Shown in pieces: positions 8,298 through 13,804 of a stretch of DNA of 13,804 nucleotides (positions are counted from its first letter, which is position 1; every line of letters begins with the position of its first letter). The notes below the pieces were generated by a model that was given only the letters and a program-made list of their open reading frames with translations, had not been told where the DNA came from and ran no database searches. Position numbers and translations under genes: made by a program. The DNA is from Gammaproteobacteria bacterium (GTDB lineage: Bacteria > Pseudomonadota > Gammaproteobacteria > SZUA-229): the NCBI GenBank assembly GCA_013138755.1, contig WTCC01000163.1:1-13804 (forward strand), written 5' to 3'.

Positions 8298-9668
8298 ATG
8301 TCAGAAAAACGTACCTCGATTCATGGTCAATGGACCAGTCGCACCGTATTTATTCTAGCCGCCACCGGTTCAGCTGTTGGACTAGGCAATATCTGGAAAT
8401 TTCCTTACATCACCGGAGAAAATGGTGGTGGCACCTTCGTCTTAGTCTACCTGTTATGTATCGCCTTCATCGGTCTGCCGATCATGATGGCAGAAATAAT
8501 GCTGGGGCGCCGTGGTAAACAGAGCCCGATCAATACCATGATTGCTCTGGCCAAAGATGAACACCGAAATCCCAACTGGAAATGGCTCGGTTGGATGGGT
8601 GTGATCGCGGGTTTCCTCATTCTCTCTTATTACAGTGTTATCGCCGGTTGGGCGACATCCTACATATTTCGTACCGGTGGCGGTATGTTTGTGGGCGTTA
8701 CGGCCGATGGGGCTAACCGAATATTTACCGATCTGGTGAGTGATCCAGAGCGTTTGTTAGCCTGGCACACGATCTTTATGGTGATGACCATGATAATCGT
8801 CTCACGCGGTGTAAAAAACGGTTTAGAAAAAGCGGTAACGTTACTGATGCCGCTGCTGTTCGGTCTATTGGTACTGCTCGTTATCTATGCGACGACAACA
8901 GGTTATTTTATGGACGGTATCCGGTTTTTATTCACTCCTGGCACCATCGATGGTAAAGGTATCCTGATAGCGATGGGGCACGCGTTTTTTACCTTAAGTC
9001 TGGGTATGGGCGCTATCATGGTATATGGCTCTTATCTATCGGAAGATTATTCGATCGCACAAGCAGCAATATGGATTGCACTGGCTGATACGGTGGTTGC
9101 TTTACTTGCAGGGATGGCTATTTTCCCTATCGTTTTTGCCAATGGTTTAGAGCCGGGTGCTGGACCAGGGTTAATTTTTCAGACTCTGCCAATCGCATTT
9201 GGTCATATGGAAGGAGGTACGTTAGTTGGAGTCTTGTTTTTCACTCTGTTACTGTTTGCGGCCTGGACCTCGGCTATTTCATTGATCGAGCCTGCTGTTG
9301 CTTATCTGGTTGAAAACAGAGGTGTCAGTCGCATCCATGCAGCTGTATGGGTGGGTGCAGCAACCTGGACGATGGGGCTAGGCACGGTGTTTTCATTTAA
9401 TATATGGCAGGACAAAACCATAAGCATTCCATTTTTATTTGAAAACTTAACCTTTTTTGATACGCTGGATTACCTGACAGCAAATATCATGTTGCCGCTA
9501 GGCGGTTTGTTTATCGCTATTTTTGCAGCTTGGGTAATGCGTGAGGAATCGGCTAAAGAAGAGTTAGCGACGTATCCAAAGATGTATAGTGTCTGGCGCT
9601 TTTTAGTTCGATATATTACACCTGTCGCTGTTATCGTCGTATTTTTGAAAGCAGTTGGTGCTATCTAA
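8298..9668 (+). CDS. Neurotransmitter:sodium symporter family transporter (SNF/NSS)
   Basis: This 456-residue membrane protein belongs to the family of LeuT, MhsT and TnaT, which import amino acids with sodium. TM1 carries the family hallmark GSAVGLGNIWKFPY at residues 24-37; Gly24, Ala26, Val27 and Asn31 correspond to sodium-site positions of LeuT. ENGGGTF follows at 41-47 and GLPIMMAEIMLGRRG at 59-73. TM6 has FFTLSLGMGA, the unwound substrate-binding segment with the threonine of the first sodium site. TM8 has the AAWTSAISLIEP block of the second sodium site. About 11-12 hydrophobic segments are visible. The substrate is not readable; an amino acid is likely. It sits between smpB and ratA, where many gammaproteobacteria have no gene, and ends 19 bases before ratA. 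The start is preceded by an AT-rich stretch without a close Shine-Dalgarno. Confidence 0.93.
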   Translation: MSEKRTSIHGQWTSRTVFILAATGSAVGLGNIWKFPYITGENGGGTFVLVYLLCIAFIGLPIMMAEIMLGRRGKQSPINTMIALAKDEHRNPNWKWLGWMGVIAGFLILSYYSVIAGWATSYIFRTGGGMFVGVTADGANRIFTDLVSDPERLLAWHTIFMVMTMIIVSRGVKNGLEKAVTLLMPLLFGLLVLLVIYATTTGYFMDGIRFLFTPGTIDGKGILIAMGHAFFTLSLGMGAIMVYGSYLSEDYSIAQAAIWIALADTVVALLAGMAIFPIVFANGLEPGAGPGLIFQTLPIAFGHMEGGTLVGVLFFTLLLFAAWTSAISLIEPAVAYLVENRGVSRIHAAVWVGAATWTMGLGTVFSFNIWQDKTISIPFLFENLTFFDTLDYLTANIMLPLGGLFIAIFAAWVMREESAKEELATYPKMYSVWRFLVRYITPVAVIVVFLKAVGAI

Positions 9669-9687
9669 TCTTGTACAAAAGTAATTT

Positions 9688-10131
9688 ATGCCTCATATCA
9701 AACGCAGTGCGCTGGTGCATTATTCGCCAGCTGAGATGTACCAACTAGTCAATAATGTTGCGGATTACGCGTCATTTCTGCCGTGGTGCCGTTCATCTGT
9801 TGTCAAAAGTGAGAGTGACACTGGGATGCTTGCCACCGTCGAGATAGCAAAAGGCGTACTCAATAAAACGTTCACAACGAACAACCGGCTACTCAAAGAC
9901 CACCGTATCGAATTGCAGCTGGTAGATGGTCCATTTAAAAAGTTATCCGGTTACTGGCAATTCGATCCGCTCAAGACCGAAAATGCTTGTAAGGTTAACC
10001 TTGAACTCGAGTTTGAATTTGATAGTGGTTTGATGTCTCTCGCGGCTAAACCAATTTTTACCCAGATAGCTAATTCTCTTGTCGATTCATTCTGTAAACG
10101 GGTAGTTGACGTTTATGGTGAGAGGGGATAA
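9688..10131 (+). CDS. ratA: RatA/Coq10-like START-domain protein
   Basis: The 147-residue protein fits the SRPBCC/START-fold family of E. coli RatA (YfjG, PasT) and mitochondrial Coq10. Typical features are the start MPHIKRSALVHYSPAEMYQLV, then DYASFLPWCRSS at about 27-38, and LVDGPFKKLSGYWQF near 77-91. Coq10 relatives bind ubiquinone and support respiration. The E. coli protein has been described as a toxin blocking 70S ribosome assembly, so databases often name this family a type II toxin. I would treat it as a conserved chromosomal lipid- or quinone-binding protein rather than part of a mobile toxin module. It is two bases upstream of the rnfH GTG, so the pair is translationally close. 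No Shine-Dalgarno precedes its ATG. Confidence 0.92.
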   Translation: MPHIKRSALVHYSPAEMYQLVNNVADYASFLPWCRSSVVKSESDTGMLATVEIAKGVLNKTFTTNNRLLKDHRIELQLVDGPFKKLSGYWQFDPLKTENACKVNLELEFEFDSGLMSLAAKPIFTQIANSLVDSFCKRVVDVYGERG

Positions 10132-10133
10132 CG

Positions 10134-10445
10134 GTGTCGATACAGAGTATCAATGTTGAAGTCGCCTATGCGTTACCTGATAAGCAGATCATCCGTGAAG
10201 TGAATATAGACGCAGGTACGACGATTGGTGCGGCTATCGTTCAATCCGGCATCATGATGGATTTCCCAGCTCTTGATATCGAACTTGAAAATGCCAAAGT
10301 GGGTATCTTTGGTAAAGTTGCCACCATGACCACGGTGTTGGCAGATGGTGATCGTGTCGAAATTTACCGGCCTTTAATCGCTGACCCTAAAGAGGTCCGC
10401 CGACAGCGTGCTGCAGAAGGCAAGAAAATGAAGAAGGGCGGCTAA
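10134..10445 (+). CDS. rnfH: RnfH family ubiquitin-fold protein (RatB/PasI)
   Basis: This 103-residue protein matches the RnfH family (E. coli RatB/PasI, UPF0125), a small beta-grasp fold protein nearly always encoded next to RatA. Visible blocks are INVEVAYALPDKQII at the start, IVQSGI near the first helix, KVGIFGKVATMTTVLADGDRVEIYRPLIADPKEVRRQRA toward the end, and a lysine-rich tail. The molecular role is not settled; some family members lie in rnf electron-transport operons, and E. coli PasI has been reported as the antitoxin of PasT. The start is a GTG, supported by AGGGG six bases upstream inside the end of ratA, one of the few clear ribosome binding sites in this window. It is convergent with bamE across a heptamer palindrome. 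Confidence 0.92.
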   Translation: MSIQSINVEVAYALPDKQIIREVNIDAGTTIGAAIVQSGIMMDFPALDIELENAKVGIFGKVATMTTVLADGDRVEIYRPLIADPKEVRRQRAAEGKKMKKGG

Positions 10446-10446
10446 A

Positions 10447-10541
10447 AGCAGTGAATAGTGAATAGTGAATTTTAATAGAAAAAAGCTCTGTTTCTAAAAA
10501 GCTTTTAATTTTTCACTATTCGTTATTCACTATTCACTGCT
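10447..10541. repeat. Heptamer palindrome between rnfH and bamE (GTGAATA/TATTCAC)
   Basis: The element starts two bases after the last base of the rnfH TAA and ends five bases before the bamE stop codon. The left side is AGCA followed by GTGAATA at 10451-10457 and 10458-10464 and GTGAATT at 10465-10471. The right side, from 10510, is TTTTCAC, TATTCGT, TATTCAC, TATTCAC, then TGCT. Bases 10447-10464 and 10524-10541 form a perfect 18-base-pair stem. The interior is AT-rich and contains a smaller pair, AAAAGC (10481-10486) with GCTTTT (10501-10506). The design equals that of the two AGTTGGC elements but the heptamer differs. In RNA from either convergent gene it could fold and act as a bidirectional 3' end, although it lacks a classical U tract. 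Confidence 0.93.
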
Positions 10542-10546
10542 CTACC

Positions 10547-10930
10547 TTAGGGTTCCACATATTGAGAATCATCGATCGTTATTAATTCATCATTCTCAAA
10601 ATACAGTGTCAGTAACGATTTCCTTTCAAAGCCTTTGTTCGGAATAAAGCGGTAGATGTAATCCCAGCGTTGATTATGAAAAGGGTCAGATAACATGGGC
10701 GAACCCATGATCTGGCGCACTTCTGATTTTGTCATGCCAATTTCAATGGCTTCCAGTTGTTCCAGTTTGATCGTGTTTCCCTGTTGGAGGTCAAGACGAT
10801 GGGCATCTGGCAGCCATGATGCACAGGCGCTAATCGTCATGGCGCAACCACCGATAGCACAGTAGATAGCAAATGACTTCAGCTTTCGATAGGGATAAAA
10901 AAGCGAAATGAGAGTGGTTCTCAGTAACAT
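10547..10930 (-). CDS. bamE: Outer membrane assembly lipoprotein BamE (SmpA/OmlA)
   Basis: BamE is a small lipoprotein of the BAM complex, which folds beta-barrel proteins into the outer membrane. The 127-residue protein has a hydrophobic signal segment at about 19-35 and a lipobox ISAC with Cys36. The family core follows: LEAIEIGMTKSEVRQIMGSP (about 59-78), then DPFHNQRWDYIYRF, and LTLYFENDELI near the end. The N-terminal extension before the hydrophobic segment (about 18 residues, basic) is long for a signal peptide, so an internal non-ATG start is possible, but no ribosome binding site points to one. It is divergent from fur, the same bamE-fur (omlA-fur) pairing known from Pseudomonas and other gammaproteobacteria. 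Confidence 0.94.
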   Translation of the reverse strand: MLLRTTLISLFYPYRKLKSFAIYCAIGGCAMTISACASWLPDAHRLDLQQGNTIKLEQLEAIEIGMTKSEVRQIMGSPMLSDPFHNQRWDYIYRFIPNKGFERKSLLTLYFENDELITIDDSQYVEP

Positions 10931-11006
10931 AAACGTGTTTAAATTGGGTCTGACTTTAAAGAGCAGAAATACTACCGTATCTAACCGCGAGAATCAGTAG
11001 AAATTT

Positions 11007-11420
11007 ATGGAATCGAGTGATTTAAAAAAAGCTGGACTAAAGATAACACTTCCACGGATGAAGATATTAGAGTTTCTTGAGGTATCTACTGTCCGTCACC
11101 AGAGTGCAGAAGACATTTATCGTGCGTTGTTGGCGGATGGTGAAGAGATAGGACTCGCCACTGTCTATCGTGTACTGACGCAATTTGAAGCGGCTGGCCT
11201 GGTCGAACGTCATCATTTTGAGAGCGGACAGGCTGTATTTGAGCTGAATGTACAAGGGCATCATGATCATATCGTCTGTGTTTCGTGTGGCAAGGTTGAA
11301 GAGTTTTATGATGAAATGATTGAAACTCGTCAGCGAGAAGTCGCTGCAGCCAAAGGTTATGAAGTCACCGACCATAGTCTCACTCTGTACGGAAAATGCC
11401 CTAGCTGCCAAAAGACATAG
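11007..11420 (+). CDS. fur: Ferric uptake regulator Fur
   Basis: Fur is the iron-responsive dimeric repressor of iron uptake genes. The 137-residue protein is canonical: a winged helix at about 1-82 with LKITLPRMKIL and the recognition helix segment GLATVYRVLTQF, then the dimerisation and metal domain. Metal ligands are present: His31, Glu79, the HHDH motif at 85-88, Cys91 and Cys94 (CVSC), Glu106 and His123. The C-terminus has a second CPSC pair at 131-134. The ATG at 11007 has no clear Shine-Dalgarno. The 76-base gap to bamE shows no obvious Fur box, so I see no sequence evidence of autoregulation there. Confidence 0.97.
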   Translation: MESSDLKKAGLKITLPRMKILEFLEVSTVRHQSAEDIYRALLADGEEIGLATVYRVLTQFEAAGLVERHHFESGQAVFELNVQGHHDHIVCVSCGKVEEFYDEMIETRQREVAAAKGYEVTDHSLTLYGKCPSCQKT

Positions 11421-11552
11421 CGTTAGTGTAGAAGGGGGCTTATGTTGCCTGCATCAATTGCTATTCACTTGTTTTTCTTCCTAAGATTACTATCCTAATT
11501 TATTACTGCCGGTGCATTCATTTGTCAGAATGTTAGTATCTGATAATAAATT
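11421..11552. other. fur-relA intergenic region, no clear element
   Basis: This 132-base gap is AT-rich, has no open reading frame of note and no stem-loop terminator that I can support. The nearest promoter-like pair is TTGTCA (11522-11527) and TAATAA (11544-11549) at 16 bases, but it would start transcription at about the relA ATG, which would make the message nearly leaderless. ATAAT-AA-ATTAT, a small palindrome at 11543-11554, touches the start codon. Confidence 0.3.
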
Positions 11553-13727
11553 ATGGAAAAAACTCGTCACTTTAATCAGATAACAAAAGATTTCACTATT
11601 GATCAATACTTGCATCAATTGGTTGGTTTTGATGTGGGCGAAGATAGTCCGTTACGCCATGCCTGCGATATGGTATGGGGGCTTCGCACGGAAGGAACAT
11701 TGCCCAACAGTCTTGATGTGGCTCTGTTGTTAAGTGAGCTTGGTACAGATGAAACCACACTTATCGTTGCGATGTTAAGCAGTACGAGACTGATTGCCTC
11801 GGCTGATACCGTGGCGATGGAAAATGTTTTTGGTGCGGAGGTAATGCGGCTGGTTAAGAGCGTCATTAAATTACACGATTTTCGTGGTAAGCAAGACGCA
11901 TCTTCACCTGAGCAGGTCGAACGATTGCGTCGTATGCTGTTGTCTATGGTCGATGATGTTCGGGCTGTTCTGATCAAGCTAGCGTTCCGTGTGCAACGTC
12001 TGAGACAATTGAAGCTGGCAGATTTTGCAGAGCAGCAAGAGATAGCACGCGAGAGTCTGGAAATATTCGCTCCCATCGCCAATCGACTCGGTATCGGGCA
12101 ATTGAAATGGGAGTTGGAAGATCTGGCTTTTCGTTACCTCGAGCCTGATACCTATAAAAATATAGCAAAAAACTTACAGGAAAAACGCGAAGAGCGTGAG
12201 CAGTTTATCGATGATGTAGTGGCGACGATCAAAGAAATTGCCAGTAAAGAAAACATCAAGACAGAGATCTACGGGCGGCCAAAACATATCTATAGCATCT
12301 GGAAGAAGATGACGTCCAAACATCGCAGTTTTGATGAGCTATTTGATGTCCGAGCTGTGCGTGTCGTTGTCGAGACGATTGCAGAATGTTACGTGATCTT
12401 AGGATTAGTGCATGCTCAATGGCGGCATATCAGTAATGAGTTCGACGATTATATCGCTAACCCAAAGACCAATGGTTATCAGTCATTGCATACAGCCGTT
12501 TACGGTCTGCATGCTAAGCCGGTCGAAATTCAGATCCGTACGAAGCAGATGCATGAGTTTGCTGAGTTTGGTATTGCTGCACATTGGCGTTACAAAGAGA
12601 GTGTCGGTAGTAAAAGTAATATTCAATCGGGTATTGATTCATTAAGAAAATTACTGGATTCGACAAAGACTGACGATAACGAATTATTGGAAAGTTTCCA
12701 CTCGGAAATGTTCCATGACCGGGTTTACGTGTTAACACCAGAGGGTAGAGTAATAGACTTGCCAGAAGGTGGAACACCGCTTGATTTTGCTTATGCGGTA
12801 CATACAGAAATTGGTCATCGATGTCGCGGTGCAAAAGTTAATGGACGCATCGTACAGTTAACTTATCAACTAAAAAACAGTGAACGAGTCGAGATCTTAA
12901 CGACAAAAGAACCGTCGCCAAGACGTGACTGGCTGATATCGCATTTAGGTTTTATAAAAACATCGCGTGCAAGAAATCGCATACGAAGCTGGTTTAGAAA
13001 ACAGGATAAAGAAAAAAATTACCAGGATGGAAAAACACTCTGTGAACGTGAGTTCAAGCGACAGGGTATAAAGTTCGACATCGAAAAAATTGTTAAACAT
13101 TTCAAGTTGCAGACGGCAAAAGAATTTTACATAAATCTAGGGCGGGGTGATATCGGGATTGCACAACTGTCTGCGATATTGCACGAATCAGATAAGAGTA
13201 ATGTTGATGCGATTCCAGTGCGACCGTCATTTCGTGATAAGACTGTTAAAAAATCAAGTGGCGGTGTTAACGTGTTAGGTGTCGGGAACCTATTAACAAC
13301 CATTGCAAATTGTTGCATGCCCGTCCCGCATGATGAGATTACTGGTTTTATAACCAAAGACAGAGGCGTCAGTATCCATCGGGCAGATTGTAAAAATATT
13401 CTGCACCTGAAAGAGATCGAGCAGGCACGTTTGATCGAGGTGGAATGGGGTAATACAGATATACAAAATTATCCTGTTAATATATTGATAACAGCAAACG
13501 ATCGCCATGGTCTGCTGAGTGATATAACGAGAACTTTATCGGATGATAAGATCAATGTGATCGCTGTTAATACTGTATCGAATAAGAAAGAGCAGACTGC
13601 TCGGATGGCAGTTACAATTGAAATTCGTGATCTACAGCAGTTAACTCGGATAATGGATAAGATATCTTACCTCAGAAATGTCCAGGAGGTTAGCCGTGGA
13701 GCAAATGGTGATAGTGCTTCCGTTTAA
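11553..13727 (+). CDS. relA: GTP pyrophosphokinase RelA, monofunctional (p)ppGpp synthetase
   Basis: RelA makes (p)ppGpp from ATP and GTP/GDP on ribosomes holding uncharged tRNA. The 724-residue protein (E. coli 744) has the full domain order. The N-terminal pseudo-hydrolase region (about 30-200) lacks the catalytic HD pair: AMLSSTRL stands where hydrolases have it. The synthetase has YGRPKHIYSIWKKM at 240-253, FDELFDVRAVRV at 260-271, EFDD at 296-299 and GYQSLHTAV at 308-316. A TGS domain spans about 388-449, followed by a helical region, a zinc-finger-like domain with Cys587, Cys588, His609 and Cys613, and a C-terminal ACT/RRM domain at about 641-715. The acidic EFDD motif, instead of the basic RxKD form of bifunctional Rel/SpoT, together with the missing HD, marks it as RelA. 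A separate SpoT is therefore expected elsewhere. No Shine-Dalgarno precedes the ATG. Confidence 0.95.
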   Translation: MEKTRHFNQITKDFTIDQYLHQLVGFDVGEDSPLRHACDMVWGLRTEGTLPNSLDVALLLSELGTDETTLIVAMLSSTRLIASADTVAMENVFGAEVMRLVKSVIKLHDFRGKQDASSPEQVERLRRMLLSMVDDVRAVLIKLAFRVQRLRQLKLADFAEQQEIARESLEIFAPIANRLGIGQLKWELEDLAFRYLEPDTYKNIAKNLQEKREEREQFIDDVVATIKEIASKENIKTEIYGRPKHIYSIWKKMTSKHRSFDELFDVRAVRVVVETIAECYVILGLVHAQWRHISNEFDDYIANPKTNGYQSLHTAVYGLHAKPVEIQIRTKQMHEFAEFGIAAHWRYKESVGSKSNIQSGIDSLRKLLDSTKTDDNELLESFHSEMFHDRVYVLTPEGRVIDLPEGGTPLDFAYAVHTEIGHRCRGAKVNGRIVQLTYQLKNSERVEILTTKEPSPRRDWLISHLGFIKTSRARNRIRSWFRKQDKEKNYQDGKTLCEREFKRQGIKFDIEKIVKHFKLQTAKEFYINLGRGDIGIAQLSAILHESDKSNVDAIPVRPSFRDKTVKKSSGGVNVLGVGNLLTTIANCCMPVPHDEITGFITKDRGVSIHRADCKNILHLKEIEQARLIEVEWGNTDIQNYPVNILITANDRHGLLSDITRTLSDDKINVIAVNTVSNKKEQTARMAVTIEIRDLQQLTRIMDKISYLRNVQEVSRGANGDSASV

Positions 13728-13774
13728 CTTACACGCCTAAGATATTTGTTAATAAATTTTGGATAGATGTAAAT

Positions 13775-13804
13775 ATGAAGACAATGAAAGCGTTAGTGAA
13801 AAAA
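13775..13804 (+). CDS. Start of a gene cut by the right edge, possibly a zinc-type dehydrogenase
   Basis: Ten codons are visible, reading MKTMKALVKK. GGAT at 13761-13764 lies ten bases before the ATG at 13775; the in-frame ATG at 13784 is the alternative start. M-K-A-L is a common N-terminus of zinc-dependent medium-chain dehydrogenases such as threonine 3-dehydrogenase, but ten residues cannot prove a family. It lies 47 bases after relA on the same strand. Confidence 0.3.
   Translation, partial: MKTMKALVKK

Noticed and set aside
9688..10445. Toxin-antitoxin module
   Set aside because: RatA and RnfH carry toxin/antitoxin names in databases, but the pair is a conserved chromosomal neighbour of smpB and bamE and belongs to Coq10-like and beta-grasp families. 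A mobile or addiction module is not supported.
10931..11006. Fur box in the bamE/fur gap
   Set aside because: No stretch resembles the GATAATGATAATCATTATC consensus beyond short AT-rich matches.
11553..13727. Bifunctional Rel/SpoT
   Set aside because: The HD hydrolase motif is missing and the synthetase has the acidic EFDD motif typical of monofunctional RelA.

Overview
This window looks like the chromosomal core of a gammaproteobacterium of moderate GC content (mid-40s percent by eye). The evidence is the co-occurrence of RoxA (YcfD), an E. coli-type PurB, RnhA beside DnaQ, the SmpB/RatA/RnfH/BamE/Fur neighbourhood and a monofunctional RelA. I cannot assign a genus from the sequence alone. 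Coding density is high. The longest stretches without a gene are about 180-190 bases. I see no tRNA, rRNA, CRISPR array, insertion sequence, prophage or transposase.

Layout: (1) 1-2924, minus strand: purB (adenylosuccinate lyase), then roxA (ribosomal protein L16 arginine hydroxylase), then a GNAT acetyltransferase cut by the left edge, spaced 15-25 bases apart like one transcription unit. (2) 2986-4377, plus strand: fumC, divergent from purB and a member of the same lyase superfamily. (3) 4403-6079, minus: an MltD-type lytic transglycosylase lipoprotein with three LysM repeats. (4) 6269-7477, plus: rnhA and dnaQ, which share a divergent regulatory region with mltD. (5) 7634-8113, minus: smpB. 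(6) 8298-10445, plus: a neurotransmitter:sodium symporter, ratA and rnfH. (7) 10547-10930, minus: bamE. (8) 11007-13727, plus: fur, then relA. (9) 13775 to the right edge: the first ten codons of another gene, possibly a zinc-type dehydrogenase.

The gene set is housekeeping: purine synthesis and the TCA cycle (joined by fumarate), translation (RoxA, SmpB), DNA replication fidelity (RNase HI, proofreading exonuclease), envelope assembly and turnover (MltD, BamE), iron control (Fur) and the stringent response (RelA). I found no clear undescribed protein system.

The most unusual content is between the genes. Three junctions (after rnhA, after dnaQ and after rnfH) carry palindromic elements built from heptamers in strict 7-base register. 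They begin 0-2 bases from the stop codon of the upstream gene. Two use AGTTGGC/GCCAACT units and one uses GTGAATA/TATTCAC units. The first abuts the dnaQ start codon and fills the place where a ribosome binding site would be. A second general oddity is that most genes here have no recognisable Shine-Dalgarno sequence.
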